From the NCBI RefSeq assembly GCF_900113245.1, contig NZ_FOOQ01000001.1:248001-312000 (forward strand): a stretch of 64,000 nucleotides of DNA. Direction: 5' to 3'. The first letter of the stretch is position 1, and the number at the start of each line of letters is the position of its first letter. The notes below the pieces were generated by a model. That model was not told the origin of the DNA and searched no databases. It saw nothing but the letters and a program-made list of their open reading frames with translations. The translations under genes and the position numbers were made by a program. Below, one piece after another: positions 43,748 through 54,626 of the stretch. This stretch comes from Halopelagius inordinatus (GTDB taxonomy: Archaea > Halobacteriota > Halobacteria > Halobacteriales > Haloferacaceae).

Positions 43748-43873
43748 CCAGTCGCTCTGCTCGCTTCGCTCGCGTCGCTCCCTGCTTCGAATCCCGCGAT
43801 AGTCGCACAGCGATTCTCGGTCGTATCGCTCGGCGACGAGACGCCTCGCTCGAAAGTACGAGAATCGAAGAAG

Positions 43874-43946
43874 CGCCCGAGGCGGGATTTGAACCCGCGT
43901 CACGACCGTGACAGGGTCGTATGATGGGCCACTACACCACCCGGGC
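43874..43946 (-). tRNA. tRNA-Asp (anticodon GTC), copy 1
   Basis: This 73-nt tRNA folds with the acceptor stem GCCCGGG/CTCGGGC, discriminator G73, anticodon loop CTGTCAC with anticodon GTC, and T-arm GCGGGTTCAAATCCCGC. No CCA is encoded. It is identical to the second copy at 46486-46558. A CTTAAG box (43977-43982) lies about 33 nt before the 5' end. Confidence 0.95.
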
Positions 43947-44053
43947 ACGCTGCACTCGTTCTTTTCCGTAGTGCTTCTTAAGGCTTTTCAGTTCGACTCG
44001 TCGCCTCGCGTTCGCCGTGTTTCTTCCCGTCGGTGCCGCTTCGGGCGGTTCGC

Positions 44054-44707
44054 TCACCCCTGCATCAGGTTCATCACCTCGTCGGCGACGTCCGGTTCCA
44101 CGGCGACGACGTAACGCTTCCCCGGAGTGAGAGTCGTCTCTGACCCGGCGATACGTTCTCCCTCCTCGGTGGAGACGACGAGCGTCCCCTTCGGGAACCT
44201 GACGTCGGTGAGTTGCTTCTTCGCCGCCGGAGCGCCCTCGCCGACGCGAATCAGCATCACGTCTATCGCTCCGACCAAATCCGACAGCGTCTGCACGTCG
44301 CTCCCGATGATTTCGTTCGCCGCCAACCGGGCGCCCGCGCGTTCGGGAAACACGACGGCGTCGACGAACCGAGTGTACGTCTCTCCGGTCGTCCGTTCGA
44401 TTCGAGCGACGGTTCGGACGTCCGGCGAGAGTTCCTTCGCGGCCATACAGACCGCCAGATTCACTCCCGTCTCGCCGGTCAGCGCCGCGATGGCGTCGGC
44501 GTTCCGGACGTCCGCTTGTTCGATGATGCCCGGGTTCGTCGCGTCGCCTTCGATGACCGTCGCCATCCACTCGTCGCCGATGTCGGACGCCACTCGCTCG
44601 TCCCGTTCGATTATCGTCACGTCGTGTCCGCGGTCGGCGAGCAGTTCGGCGGTCTGGAACCCGACGCGCCCGCCGCCCGCGACGATTACGCTCTTGTGTG
44701 ATGTCAT
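44054..44707 (-). CDS. TrkA-type RCK regulatory protein paired with an APC permease
   Basis: This 217-residue cytoplasmic protein has a TrkA-N Rossmann domain (about 5-130, VIVAGGGRVGFQTAELLADRG) and a TrkA-C ligand domain (about 140-215). Such subunits gate a membrane partner in response to NAD(H), ATP or other ligands. Here the gene directly follows, by 3 nt, an amino acid/polyamine-type permease and no TrkH is present, so its partner is probably that permease. K+ uptake is the usual role but is not assured here. Confidence 0.85.
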   Translation of the reverse strand: MTSHKSVIVAGGGRVGFQTAELLADRGHDVTIIERDERVASDIGDEWMATVIEGDATNPGIIEQADVRNADAIAALTGETGVNLAVCMAAKELSPDVRTVARIERTTGETYTRFVDAVVFPERAGARLAANEIIGSDVQTLSDLVGAIDVMLIRVGEGAPAAKKQLTDVRFPKGTLVVSTEEGERIAGSETTLTPGKRYVVAVEPDVADEVMNLMQG

Positions 44708-44710
44708 GTG

Positions 44711-46150
44711 TCAGTCGTCCTCGGCAGTTGCTTCTGCATCCGTTCTCGTCTCTTCGGGCGAACGAACCACTTCGAGCGCGAAGTAGAGGAGTCCCCCCAG
44801 TAGAATCCAGCCCACGCTCAGTCCCAACGCCAGCGGGTCGGTCCGGACGAGATACCGGACGAGTACGCCGGTCAGGACCAAGTTGAGCACCACACCGACG
44901 ACCGGCGGAACGGGGTAAAACGGCATCTCGTACGGTCGGTTCATGTTCGGCCGTTCCCGTCGAAGCCTGATTGCGGCGACGTTGACGACGACGAACGACA
45001 GGAGAAAGAACAGACTCGACATGTTCCCGGCGCTCTTCGTCGGCAACGCCACCGACCCGAGCATCACCACCGCACTCACGAGGATGGCGACGAACGGCGT
45101 CCCGTAGCGGTGGTGGATGTGACCGAACGAGGGGAGTAACTGCCCCTCCCGTCCCATCGAGAAGGCGATCCGCGACGACGCGATGACGACGGCGTTCAGC
45201 GCCGTCAGCGTCGAGAAGACGGCGCCGAAGACGATGATCGCACCGCCGTTTTGGATCACGGGGAGGCCGGTGGGCATGAACTCCGTGGCCGCTTGGGCGA
45301 TTCCGGCCTCCCCGGCCGCCGCCAGTCCCCCCGCCCCGAGAGTGCCGACGGCCACGGTGACGACTGCGAGGTAGACGATTACGGTCGCGGCCAGACTCAC
45401 GAAGATCGCTCTCGGGATGTTCCGGCGGGGGTTCTTCACCTCTTCTGTCACCGTCGTGATAAGGTCGTACCCCTCGAACGCGATGAACGTCAGTCCCATC
45501 GCCGGCAGTACGGCGAACGCGCCCCGAGACTCCGGAAACAGCGGTTGGAACTCCGCGGTGGAGAACATCGGGGACGCGAGGCCGAACGCCACGAACACCA
45601 ACAGAATCGTGACCTTCGTCGCCGTGAAGACAGTCTCGATGCTCCCGCTTGCGGCCGTCGAGACGGCGTTCAACGCGACCAACAGAAACACGGCCACGAA
45701 CGACAAGAGCACCGATACGCCCAGGCCGACGTCGACGACCGGAAGCGCGACAGCACCGACCTGTCCCGGCGGCGGAACGATACCGTAGACGTGCAACAAC
45801 TCGATGAAGTTCGGCGCGAATCCGAGCGCGTACAGCGCGCCGGCGATCATGTACGCGAACCAGAGCATCCACCCCATGAGGAACGACGAGACGTCGCCGA
45901 ATATCTCCCGAACGAAGGCGTATCCGCCGCCGCTCTTCGGAATCGAGGCCGCCAGTTCGGCGTAGGAGAGTCCGGTGAACGCCGTGACGACGCCGTTCAG
46001 TCCGAAGACGACGATAGCGGCCGGACCGGCGACTTCGGCGGCTAACCCCGTCAGCACGAAGATACCCGCCCCTATCATCGCTCCCATGCCGATCATCGTC
46101 GCGTCGAGGAGGCCGAGTTCGGCCTCTGGGGCGCGCTCTCGACTGCTCAT
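44711..46150 (-). CDS. APC-superfamily amino acid/cation permease
   Basis: This 479-residue permease has 12 membrane helices in the LeuT-like fold. Signatures are the N-terminal GLLDATMIGMGAMIGAGIFVLTG and PAMGLTFIAFEGYDLITTVTEEVKNPRRN in the middle. The C-terminus is short and acidic, with no UspA domain. Substrate cannot be read directly; the RCK partner gene next to it suggests regulation by nucleotide and perhaps K+ transport, as in bacterial KimA. It lies between the two tRNA-Asp cassettes. Confidence 0.88.
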   Translation of the reverse strand: MSSRERAPEAELGLLDATMIGMGAMIGAGIFVLTGLAAEVAGPAAIVVFGLNGVVTAFTGLSYAELAASIPKSGGGYAFVREIFGDVSSFLMGWMLWFAYMIAGALYALGFAPNFIELLHVYGIVPPPGQVGAVALPVVDVGLGVSVLLSFVAVFLLVALNAVSTAASGSIETVFTATKVTILLVFVAFGLASPMFSTAEFQPLFPESRGAFAVLPAMGLTFIAFEGYDLITTVTEEVKNPRRNIPRAIFVSLAATVIVYLAVVTVAVGTLGAGGLAAAGEAGIAQAATEFMPTGLPVIQNGGAIIVFGAVFSTLTALNAVVIASSRIAFSMGREGQLLPSFGHIHHRYGTPFVAILVSAVVMLGSVALPTKSAGNMSSLFFLLSFVVVNVAAIRLRRERPNMNRPYEMPFYPVPPVVGVVLNLVLTGVLVRYLVRTDPLALGLSVGWILLGGLLYFALEVVRSPEETRTDAEATAEDD

Positions 46151-46263
46151 GGACCCTCCGAACCTCGGGCACGACCCAAGTCATTACGCGGAGGGATTAA
46201 TATGTCGGGCAACTCCGGAGAACCGACGCGGTCGTCGGATCCCGGAATGCACCCGGCGAGAAG

Positions 46264-46369
46264 ACGCCTCGCTGGGGGACTGAGATTCAGAGAAAGCGCT
46301 CGAGGCGGGAGTTCACCGAGCAAAGCGAGGTGAACGTCGGCGAGACAGCGTCTCGCCGGGATTTGAACC
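46264..46369. repeat. 106-bp direct repeat beside tRNA-Asp, copy B
   Basis: This is the second copy of the repeat at 43642-43747, with 105 of 106 bases identical, 2,622 bp away in the same orientation. The single difference (CGCTCGAGG for CGCCCGAGG) falls in the tRNA-3'-end-like part. Together with copy A it fills most of the 335-nt gap between the permease and the second tRNA. The remainder (46370-46485) is a diverged continuation with a plus-strand T-arm-like fragment and no gene. Confidence 0.85.
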
Positions 46370-46485
46370 TCGGTCGCTCGCTTCACTCGCTCCCTGTTTC
46401 AAATCCCTTCGTAACCGTTCGTACGAACCGACTGGCGTTCGCTCAGCGACGAGACGCTTCGCTCGGCGGTCAGGTTCCAGAAGAA

Positions 46486-46558
46486 CGCCCGAGGCGGGAT
46501 TTGAACCCGCGTCACGACCGTGACAGGGTCGTATGATGGGCCACTACACCACCCGGGC
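46486..46558 (-). tRNA. tRNA-Asp (anticodon GTC), copy 2
   Basis: This gene is identical over 73 nt to the tRNA at 43874-43946, with the same GTC anticodon and G73 discriminator. It probably uses the promoter box at 46585-46594. No CCA is encoded. It lies 267 nt upstream of rpoH, on the opposite strand. Confidence 0.95.
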
Positions 46559-46584
46559 TGGCTCCACTCATTCGTAGCCCGGTG

Positions 46585-46594
46585 TTATAAATAA
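46585..46594 (-). promoter_or_regulatory. TATA box of tRNA-Asp copy 2
   Basis: TTATAAATAA (TTATTTATAA on the minus strand) is centred about 31 nt before the tRNA 5' end and is one of the most AT-rich stretches of the window. It fits strong tRNA transcription. Confidence 0.55.
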
Positions 46595-46752
46595 GGCTTA
46601 TCATATCGACGCCGCGTGTGACACGATACCGCGAGTCCGCCGGAAAGCATTTATTCGGGACAGACAATGAGTCCAAGTAACACGAGCGGTCGTACGAGCG
46701 CGATTTCGCGCCCGTGCCGATGAGCGGTGCTTTTCGAGTCCAGTTGGCAAGC

Positions 46753-46758
46753 GTTAAA
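46753..46758 (+). promoter_or_regulatory. TATA box of the RNA polymerase operon
   Basis: GTTAAA lies about 70 nt before rpoH and predicts a start near 46783 with a leader of about 43 nt. A weaker box, CATTTATTC, occurs about 100 nt further upstream, so more than one start site is possible. Confidence 0.4.
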
Positions 46759-46825
46759 TGCCTGCTCACCCAACAAGGCTGTAGTATCCCGTGAGAACTT
46801 CTTCCCAAACCCACACCAACTATCC

Positions 46826-47053
46826 ATGGTAGACGTAAGCCAACACGAGCTGGTGCCAGAGCACACGCTCCTCGAAGAGGACGAGATAGAGGAGGTGCTG
46901 GCGGAGTACGACGCCAGCCGCACGGACCTCCCGAAGATCAAACGGAAAGACAAAGCGTTGCCCGACGACGCGGACGTCGGCGACGTCGTGAAAATCGTTC
47001 GTGACTCACGAACGACAGACAAAGCGGTCACGTACCGACTGGTGATCGAATGA
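46826..47053 (+). CDS. rpoH: RNA polymerase subunit H (Rpb5 C-terminal domain)
   Basis: This 75-residue subunit corresponds to the C-terminal half of eukaryotic Rpb5 and helps hold the lower jaw of RNA polymerase. The motif [19 protein letters not shown] at the start and [20 protein letters not shown] at the end are typical. It is the first gene of the rpo operon and overlaps rpoB2 by 4 nt. Confidence 0.95.
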   Translation: MVDVSQHELVPEHTLLEEDEIEEVLAEYDASRTDLPKIKRKDKALPDDADVGDVVKIVRDSRTTDKAVTYRLVIE

Positions 47054-48618
47054 ATCGAGAGGACCGACGCGTCGTATCCCGAGAGTACTTCTCCGAAGAA
47101 CGGCTCGCAGAACACCACTTCCGCTCGTTCAACGCGTTCCTCGAACGCGGCATGCAGGAAGTCGTAGACGAGAAAGAGACCGTCGATACGGACATCGGCG
47201 ACAAAGAAGGCGAGGAACCCGTCTACGTCGAACTGGGTGACGTGCGCGTGGAGACGCCCCGCGTCCGCGAGGCGGACGGCTCCGAGGAACTGCTGTTCCC
47301 GCAGGAAGCGCGCCTCCGGAACATCACCTACGCCGCGCCGGTGTTCATGGAGATGTCCATCGTCCGCGGCGGCGAAGAGGAAGAGGAAGTCGTCGTCGAC
47401 ACCACCGAGACGAAGGTGGGCCGCATGCCCATCATGGTCGGCTCGACGAAATGTAACATCGCGGGTCTCTCCGACGAGGAACTCGTCGAAATCGGCGAGG
47501 ACCCCGTAGACCCCGGCGGCTACTTCATCGTCAACGGCTCAGAGCGCGTCCTCATGACCTCCGAGGACCTCGCGCCCAACAAGATTCTCGCCGAGTACGA
47601 CACGAAGTACGGCGACGAGATACAGGTCGCAAAGACGTTCTCTCAGCGCCGCGGCTACCGAGCGCTCGTCCTCTGTGAGCGCAACCGCGAGGGTATCCTC
47701 GAAGTGTCGTTCCCCTCCGTCTCGGGCAGCGTCAACTTCGTCACCCTCGTTCGCGCTCTCGGACTCGAATCCGACGAGGAGATCGTCCACCGCGTCTCCG
47801 ACGACCCCGAGGTCGTCAAGTTCATGCTCGAGAACTTAGAGGAGGCCGAAGTCCAGACCGAAGAGGAGGCCATAGAGAGCCTCGGGAAGCGCGTCGCCGG
47901 CGGTCAGGGTAAGAACTACCAGCTCAAGCGCGCGAACTACGTCATCGACCGCTACCTGCTTCCGCACCTCCACGAGGAGGGCGTCGAAGAGGAGGAAGTC
48001 CGCATCAACAAGGCGTTCTACCTCTGCCGCATGGCGGAAGCGTGCTTCGAACTTGCGCTTCAGCGCCGCGACTCCGACGACAAAGACCACTACGCGAACA
48101 AGCGTCTCAAGGTCTCCGGCGACCTGATGAAGGACCTGTTCCGGACGGCGCTCAACAAGCTCGCGCGCGACGTGAAGTACCAGCTCGAACGTGCGAACAT
48201 GCGTAACCGTCAGCTGACCGTCAACACCGTCGTCCGTTCGGACGTACTCACGGAGCGTCTCGAACACCCCATCGCGACCGGAAACTGGGTCGGCGGTCGG
48301 TCGGGCGTCTCGCAGTTGGTGGACCGCACCGACTACATGGGCGTTCTCTCTCACCTGCGCCGACTCCGCAGTCCGCTGTCGCGGAGTCAGCCGCACTTCG
48401 AGGCCCGCGACCTGCACGCGACCCAGTGGGGTCGCATCGGACCCTCGGAGACCCCCGAGGGACCGAACTGTGGGCTGGTGAAGAACTTCGCGCAAGCGAT
48501 GGAACTGTCGCAGAACGTCGAAGACGAACAGGAACTCAAACGAGAACTGGCGTCGATGGGCGTCGAGGGCATCCCCGGTATCGAACGCCCCGACACCACG
48601 ACGCCCGCGGACGACTGA
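47050..48618 (+). CDS. rpoB2: RNA polymerase subunit B''
   Basis: This is the N-terminal part of the second-largest RNA polymerase subunit, encoded separately as in halophiles and many methanogens. It has 522 residues and covers the protrusion, lobe and fork. The fork region THLRRLRSP-type segment ([20 protein letters not shown]) and [19 protein letters not shown] are intact. rpoB1 starts 3 nt later. Confidence 0.97.
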   Translation: MNREDRRVVSREYFSEERLAEHHFRSFNAFLERGMQEVVDEKETVDTDIGDKEGEEPVYVELGDVRVETPRVREADGSEELLFPQEARLRNITYAAPVFMEMSIVRGGEEEEEVVVDTTETKVGRMPIMVGSTKCNIAGLSDEELVEIGEDPVDPGGYFIVNGSERVLMTSEDLAPNKILAEYDTKYGDEIQVAKTFSQRRGYRALVLCERNREGILEVSFPSVSGSVNFVTLVRALGLESDEEIVHRVSDDPEVVKFMLENLEEAEVQTEEEAIESLGKRVAGGQGKNYQLKRANYVIDRYLLPHLHEEGVEEEEVRINKAFYLCRMAEACFELALQRRDSDDKDHYANKRLKVSGDLMKDLFRTALNKLARDVKYQLERANMRNRQLTVNTVVRSDVLTERLEHPIATGNWVGGRSGVSQLVDRTDYMGVLSHLRRLRSPLSRSQPHFEARDLHATQWGRIGPSETPEGPNCGLVKNFAQAMELSQNVEDEQELKRELASMGVEGIPGIERPDTTTPADD

Positions 48619-48621
48619 CAC

Positions 48622-50454
48622 ATGGCTCAGGCAAACGCACGAGAAGCGAAGGTGTACGTAAACGGGAGTCTGATCGGGACGCACCCCGACCCCCAACAAC
48701 TCGCAGGGCAGATTCGAGAGGCGCGCCGCCGCGGCGACATCAGCGAGATGGTCAACGTCTCCGTCAAAGACCGAACCCGCGAGGTCATAATCAACGCCGA
48801 CGCCGGGCGGGCCCGGCGTCCCCTCATCGTCGTCGAGGACGGCGAACCCCTGCTGGGCGACGAGGAGATAGAGGCCGTCGACTCCGAGGAACTGTCGTTC
48901 GAGGACTTGGTCGAACGCGGCTACATCGAGTTCATCGACGCCGAGGAAGAAGAGGACATCTACGTCGCAGTCGACGAAGAGGACCTCACAGACGACCACA
49001 CCCACCTGGAGATAGACCCCTCTCTCATCTTCAGTATCGGGTCGGGGATGATTCCGTACCCCGAACACAACGCCTCGCCGCGCATCACGATGGGCGCGGG
49101 GATGATGAAGCAGTCGCTCGGGATTCCGGCGGCGAACTACCGCATCCGTCCCGACACGCGTCAGCACCTCCTGCACTACCCGCAGTTGTCGATGGTGAAG
49201 ACGCAGACGACAGAACAGATCGGGTTCGACGAGCGACCGGCGGCACAGAACTTCACCGTCGCCGTGATGTCCTACGAGGGGTTCAACATCGAGGACGCAC
49301 TCGTCATGAACAAAGGCTCGGTCGACCGAGCGATGGCCCGGTCGCACTTCTTCCGGACCTACGAGGGCGAGGAACGCCGCTACCCCGGCGGACAGGAGGA
49401 CCGATTCGAGGTTCCGAGTCAGGACGTCCGCGGCGCGCGCGGTGAAGACGCCTACACGCACCTCGACGAGGACGGCCTCGTCAACCCCGAGACGCGAGTG
49501 GACGAAAACTCCGTTCTCCTCGGGAAGACGTCGCCCCCGCGGTTCCTCGAAGAGCCCGACGACATGGGCGGTCTCTCGCCGCAGAAGCGCCGCGAAACGT
49601 CGGTGACGATGCGCTCGGGCGAATCCGGCGTCGTCGACACCGTCACGCTGATGGAGGGCGAAGACGGCTCGAAACTCGCCAAGGTGTCCGTCCGCGACCA
49701 GCGGATTCCGGAACTCGGCGACAAGTTCGCGTCTCGCCACGGCCAGAAGGGCGTCGTCGGCCACCTCGCGCCGCAGGAGGACATGCCGTTCACCTCCGAC
49801 GGCGTCGTCCCCGACCTCGTTCTCAACCCGCACGCCCTGCCGTCGCGGATGACGGTCGGCCACGTGCTGGAGATGCTCGGCGGGAAGGTCGGCGCACTCG
49901 AAGGCCGCCGCGTCGACGGGACCGCCTTCCAGGGCGAAGACGAGTCGGAACTCCGCGGCGCCTTAGAGGACCACGGGTTCGAATCCTCCGGCAAGGAGGT
50001 CATGTACTCCGGCGTCACGGGCGAGAAGATCGAGGCCGAGATATTCGTCGGCATCATCTTCTACCACAAGCTGTACCACATGGTCAGCAACAAGCTGCAC
50101 GCCCGTTCTCGCGGGCCCGTGCAGGTTCTCACTCGGCAACCGACCGAGGGCCGCGCCCGCGAGGGTGGCCTTCGCCTCGGAGAGATGGAGCGCGACACCG
50201 TCATCGGCCACGGTGCCGCGATGGTCCTGCAGGAACGCCTGCTCGACTCCTCCGACAAGGAGAACGTCTACGTCTCCGCGGACACCGGCATGGTCGCAGT
50301 CGAGGACCGCGACCAGCGCCGCATCTACGACCCCGTCACCGGCGACGAGGACAACATTCACGAGATAGAGATCAGCTACGCGTTCAAGCTCCTGCTCGAC
50401 GAGATGATCGCGCTCGGCATCCGACCGCGCCTCGACTTAGAGGACGCGGTCTAA
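48622..50454 (+). CDS. rpoB1: RNA polymerase subunit B'
   Basis: This is the C-terminal part of the second-largest subunit, with hybrid-binding and wall domains. It has 610 residues. The active-centre segment [14 protein letters not shown] and the C-terminal clamp piece ([20 protein letters not shown]) are present. It continues the operon 3 nt after rpoB2. No intein interrupts it. Confidence 0.97.
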   Translation: MAQANAREAKVYVNGSLIGTHPDPQQLAGQIREARRRGDISEMVNVSVKDRTREVIINADAGRARRPLIVVEDGEPLLGDEEIEAVDSEELSFEDLVERGYIEFIDAEEEEDIYVAVDEEDLTDDHTHLEIDPSLIFSIGSGMIPYPEHNASPRITMGAGMMKQSLGIPAANYRIRPDTRQHLLHYPQLSMVKTQTTEQIGFDERPAAQNFTVAVMSYEGFNIEDALVMNKGSVDRAMARSHFFRTYEGEERRYPGGQEDRFEVPSQDVRGARGEDAYTHLDEDGLVNPETRVDENSVLLGKTSPPRFLEEPDDMGGLSPQKRRETSVTMRSGESGVVDTVTLMEGEDGSKLAKVSVRDQRIPELGDKFASRHGQKGVVGHLAPQEDMPFTSDGVVPDLVLNPHALPSRMTVGHVLEMLGGKVGALEGRRVDGTAFQGEDESELRGALEDHGFESSGKEVMYSGVTGEKIEAEIFVGIIFYHKLYHMVSNKLHARSRGPVQVLTRQPTEGRAREGGLRLGEMERDTVIGHGAAMVLQERLLDSSDKENVYVSADTGMVAVEDRDQRRIYDPVTGDEDNIHEIEISYAFKLLLDEMIALGIRPRLDLEDAV

Positions 50455-50484
50455 CCACCACCCCCACACCCTCTCACCCACACA

Positions 50485-53415
50485 ATGTCAATGCAGACAC
50501 CCAAAGAGATCGGAGCCATCCAGTTCGGGCTGATGGACCCCGAGACGTACCGAGACATGTCCGCGACGAAAGTCATCACGGCGGACACCTACGACGACGA
50601 CGGGTACCCAATCGACATGGGACTGATGGACCCCCGCCTCGGCGTCATAGACCCCGGCCTGCAGTGCCGCACCTGCGGCCAGCACTCGGGGTCGTGTAAC
50701 GGGCACTTCGGCCACATCGAACTGGCCGCGCCCGTCATCCACGTCGGGTTCACGAAGCTCATCCGCCGCCTCCTCCGTTCGACGTGCCGCGAGTGCGGCC
50801 GCCTCTCTTTGACCCAAGAGGAGCAAGAGGAGTTCCGCGACGGACTCACCCGGACGCACGAACTCGGCGAAGACTGGACGAACGTGCTGAAGTCCGCGGT
50901 CCGACAGGCGCGGAAGGCCAACAACTGCCCGCACTGCGGCGCGCCCCAGCACGACATCAAACACGAGAAGCCGACCACCTACTACGAGGTCCAAGACGTC
51001 CTCGCGGGCGACTTCTCCGAACGCATCGCCGACGCGATGCAGCCTGACCCGGACGACGAGGACGACGAGGGCATCGCGCCCACCACCCTCGCCGACGAGG
51101 CGGGCTTCGACGTCGGACGCATCAACCAGATTCTCTCGGGCGAGTTCCGACCCGTCGGCGAGGACCGCAAGAAACTGGAGAAGGCGCTCGACATCGACCT
51201 CACCGAAGAGGACATGAACAAGCTGATGCCCTCGGACATCCGCGACTGGTTCGAGGACATCCCCGACGACGACATCGAGACGCTCGGCGTCGACCCGTCC
51301 CGTTCCCGCCCCGAGTGGATGATCCTGACCGTCCTTCCGGTTCCGCCGGTGACGGCGCGTCCGTCCATCACGCTCGACAACGGCCAGCGTTCCGAGGACG
51401 ACCTGACGCACAAGCTCGTCGACATCATCCGCATCAACCAGCGGTTCATGGAGAACCGCGAGGCCGGTGCCCCGCAACTCATCATCGAGGACCTGTGGGA
51501 ACTGCTCCAGTACCACGTCACGACGTTCGTCGACAACGAAATCTCGGGCACCCCGCCGGCGCGTCACCGTTCGGGCCGCCCGCTGAAGACGCTCAGCCAA
51601 CGTCTCAAAGGCAAGGAGGGCCGCTTCCGCGGTTCGCTCTCGGGAAAGCGCGTGAACTTCTCGGCGCGGACCGTCATCTCGCCCGACCCGACGCTGTCTC
51701 TGAACGAAGTCGGCGTTCCGGAACGGGTCGCACGCGAGATGACTCAGACGATGAACGTCACCCAGCGAAACCTCGAACAGGCCCAGCAGTACGTCCGAAA
51801 CGGCCCCGAGGGGCACCCGGGTGCGAACTACGTCAAGCGACCCGACGGCCGACGCCTGAAGGTGACAGAGAAGAACTGCGAGGAACTCGCAGAGAAGGTC
51901 AAGGCCGGATGGGAGGTCAACCGCCACCTCATAGACGGCGACATCGTCATCTTCAACCGACAGCCCTCGCTGCACCGGATGTCCATCATGGCGCACGAAG
52001 TCGTCGTGATGCCGTACAAGACATTTAGACTGAACACCGTCGTCTGTCCGCCGTACAACGCCGACTTCGACGGCGACGAGATGAACATGCACGCCCTGCA
52101 GACCGAGGAGTCCCGCGCGGAGGCGCGCGTCCTCATGCGCGTGCAAGAACAGATACTCAGCCCGCGCTTCGGGGAGAACATCATCGGGGCCATCCAGGAC
52201 CACATCTCCGGGACGTACCTGCTGACGAATGGCAACCCCGAGTTCACCGAGACGCAGGCGCTCGACTTGCTCCGCGCGACGAGCATCGACACGCTCCCGG
52301 ACCCGGCCGGCGAGTACGAGGACGGCACGCCGTACTGGACGGGCCGACAGATATTCTCGGAACTGCTGCCCAGCGACCTGAACCTCGAATTCACCTCCTC
52401 TACGGGCGACGCAGTCGTCATCGAGGACGGCCAACTCGTCGAGGGAACGATCGACGAGGACGCCGTCGGCGCGTTCGGCGGCGAAATCGTCGACACGCTG
52501 GCGAAGGTGTACTCGAAGACGCGCGCTCGGGTGTTCGTGAACGAAGTCGCGTCGCTGGCGATGCGCGCCATCATGCACTTCGGGTTCTCCATCGGTATCG
52601 ACGACGAGTCGATTCCGCAGGAGGCGAACGAACAGGTGGACGAGGCCATCGGCAACGCGTACGACCGCGTCCAAGAACTCATCAGCATCTACGAGTCGAA
52701 CGAGCTCGAATCGCTGCCGGGTCGGTCCGTCGACGAGACGCTCGAGATGAAGATAATGCAGCAGCTCGGTAAAGCCCGCGACTCCGCCGGTGAAATCGCG
52801 GAAGACCACTTCACCGACGACAACCCGGCCGTCGTCATGGCGCGTTCGGGTGCGCGTGGGTCGATGCTGAACCTGACCCAGATGGCGGGCTGTGTCGGAC
52901 AGCAGGCAGTCCGCGGCGAGCGAATCAACCGCGGCTACGAGGGTCGGACCCTCAGCCACTACCAAAAGGATGACCTCTCGGCGGGAGCGCACGGCTTCGT
53001 CGAGAACAGTTACCGGAGCGGTCTGACCCCGCGGGAGTTCTTCTTCCACGCGATGGGCGGCCGCGAGGGACTCGTCGACACGGCAGTTCGGACGTCGAAG
53101 TCCGGATACCTCCAGCGCCGTCTCATCAACGCCCTCTCGGAACTGGAAGCGCAGTACGACGGGTCGGTGCGCGACACCTCCGGCACCATCGTCCAGTTCG
53201 AGTTCGGCGAGGACGGCACCTCGCCCGTGAAGGTGTCCTCGGACGCCGGCGACGGCATCGACGTGGACAACATCGCGGACCGCGTCTTAGACGCCGAGTT
53301 CACCTCCGAAGAGGAGAAAGAGCGGTTCCTCGGCAGTCGCGAACCGCCGACGAACCTCTCGGAGTACGCCGGTCCGGGCCTCGACAAGGCCACGGGGGTG
53401 AACTCCGATGACTGA
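50485..53415 (+). CDS. rpoA1: RNA polymerase subunit A'
   Basis: This is the N-terminal two thirds of the largest subunit, with clamp and catalytic centre. It has 976 residues. Zinc sites occur near the N-terminus ([20 protein letters not shown]) and at CREC...CPHC. The Mg-binding loop is [12 protein letters not shown]. An acidic insertion at about residues 185-195 is halophile-like. No intein is seen. It overlaps rpoA2 by 8 nt. Confidence 0.98.
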   Translation: MSMQTPKEIGAIQFGLMDPETYRDMSATKVITADTYDDDGYPIDMGLMDPRLGVIDPGLQCRTCGQHSGSCNGHFGHIELAAPVIHVGFTKLIRRLLRSTCRECGRLSLTQEEQEEFRDGLTRTHELGEDWTNVLKSAVRQARKANNCPHCGAPQHDIKHEKPTTYYEVQDVLAGDFSERIADAMQPDPDDEDDEGIAPTTLADEAGFDVGRINQILSGEFRPVGEDRKKLEKALDIDLTEEDMNKLMPSDIRDWFEDIPDDDIETLGVDPSRSRPEWMILTVLPVPPVTARPSITLDNGQRSEDDLTHKLVDIIRINQRFMENREAGAPQLIIEDLWELLQYHVTTFVDNEISGTPPARHRSGRPLKTLSQRLKGKEGRFRGSLSGKRVNFSARTVISPDPTLSLNEVGVPERVAREMTQTMNVTQRNLEQAQQYVRNGPEGHPGANYVKRPDGRRLKVTEKNCEELAEKVKAGWEVNRHLIDGDIVIFNRQPSLHRMSIMAHEVVVMPYKTFRLNTVVCPPYNADFDGDEMNMHALQTEESRAEARVLMRVQEQILSPRFGENIIGAIQDHISGTYLLTNGNPEFTETQALDLLRATSIDTLPDPAGEYEDGTPYWTGRQIFSELLPSDLNLEFTSSTGDAVVIEDGQLVEGTIDEDAVGAFGGEIVDTLAKVYSKTRARVFVNEVASLAMRAIMHFGFSIGIDDESIPQEANEQVDEAIGNAYDRVQELISIYESNELESLPGRSVDETLEMKIMQQLGKARDSAGEIAEDHFTDDNPAVVMARSGARGSMLNLTQMAGCVGQQAVRGERINRGYEGRTLSHYQKDDLSAGAHGFVENSYRSGLTPREFFFHAMGGREGLVDTAVRTSKSGYLQRRLINALSELEAQYDGSVRDTSGTIVQFEFGEDGTSPVKVSSDAGDGIDVDNIADRVLDAEFTSEEEKERFLGSREPPTNLSEYAGPGLDKATGVNSDD

Positions 53416-54616
53416 GTACGAACACGTCACAGAGGACGTCGAAGCGGTCGTCGAGGACCGCGACCTCTCGCGGCGACTGAAAGACCGCATCTACACCACC
53501 ATCGAGGAACGCGAGGGCGTCACGCCCGAGCAAGCCGACGAGATATCGCAGGCCGTCGAAACGCGCTACCGAGACACGCGCGTCGACCCCCTCGACCCCG
53601 TCGGGACGGTGTCCGCACAGTCAATCGGCGAACCCGGGACGCAGATGACGATGAACACGTTCCACTACGCGGGCGTCGCCGAAATCGACGTGACGCAGGG
53701 GCTTCCGCGCCTCATCGAACTCGTCGACGCGCGGAAGACGCCCGACACGCCGATGATGACCGTCCCCCTCGAAGGCGAGTACGCCACGGAACGAGAGAAG
53801 GCCCACGAAGTCGTCTGGTCGATGGAGGCCACGAAGATTCTCGCACTCGGCGACGTGTCGACGAACGTCGCGGACATGCTCGTGCAGGTCGACCTGAACG
53901 AGGACACCCTTATGGAACGGTGGCCCACCGTCGATAGCGTGGACACCGTCGCCCAAGAGATAGCAGAGACCATAGAGGACGCACTCGGCGTGCAGACGAA
54001 CCGCTCGGGTACCGTCATAGAGTTCGGCCCGGAAGCGCCGAGTTACCGCCGTCTGCTCCAACTCGTGGAGGAACTCCGCGAAATCGTCTTCAAGGGTATC
54101 GAGGAGATATCGCGCGTCGTCATCCGAAAGGAGGAAAACGAGGAGGCCGGACGAGAGGAGTTCGTCCTCTACACCGAGGGGTCGGCGTTCGGAGACGTGC
54201 TCACGATAGAGGGCGTCGACGCCACCCGCACGACGAGCAACAACATCCACGAAGTCCACCGCGAACTCGGCATCGAGGCGGCCCGCGAGGCCATCATCAA
54301 CGAGACGATGGACACCCTGCGCGAACAGGGTCTCGACGACGTGAACGTCCGTCACCTGATGTTGGTCGCAGACATCATGACGAACCGCGGCGAGATAGAG
54401 TCCATCGGCCGCCACGGCATCTCCGGGTCGAAAGACTCCGTCCTCGCGCGTGCGGCGTTCGAGGTCACGGTCAACCACCTGCTCGACGCGGCCATCCACG
54501 GCGAGGAGGACGACTTAGACGGCGTCATCGAGAACGTCATCGTCGGCAAGCCGATATCCATCGGTACCGGCGACGTGGACCTGCGCATGGGTTCGATAAA
54601 CCCGGCGGACGACTGA
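53408..54616 (+). CDS. rpoA2: RNA polymerase subunit A''
   Basis: This is the C-terminal third of the largest subunit, including the end of the trigger loop region and the jaw. It has 402 residues. The motif [23 protein letters not shown] near the start marks the trigger helices, and GDVDLRMG closes the protein. It begins inside the end of rpoA1. Confidence 0.97.
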   Translation: MTEYEHVTEDVEAVVEDRDLSRRLKDRIYTTIEEREGVTPEQADEISQAVETRYRDTRVDPLDPVGTVSAQSIGEPGTQMTMNTFHYAGVAEIDVTQGLPRLIELVDARKTPDTPMMTVPLEGEYATEREKAHEVVWSMEATKILALGDVSTNVADMLVQVDLNEDTLMERWPTVDSVDTVAQEIAETIEDALGVQTNRSGTVIEFGPEAPSYRRLLQLVEELREIVFKGIEEISRVVIRKEENEEAGREEFVLYTEGSAFGDVLTIEGVDATRTTSNNIHEVHRELGIEAAREAIINETMDTLREQGLDDVNVRHLMLVADIMTNRGEIESIGRHGISGSKDSVLARAAFEVTVNHLLDAAIHGEEDDLDGVIENVIVGKPISIGTGDVDLRMGSINPADD

Positions 54617-54626
54617 GAGAGACGAT

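Noticed and set aside
43729-43795. tRNA-like T-arm fragments between the sensor kinase gene and tRNA-Asp copy 1
   Set aside because: No acceptor stem, D-arm or anticodon arm can be built, so they are remnants and not tRNA genes.
46667-46723. An 18-codon ORF (MSPSNTSGRTSAISRPCR) upstream of rpoH
   Set aside because: The nearest TATA-like box is only about 14 nt away, the composition is not protein-like, and it does not connect to rpoH.
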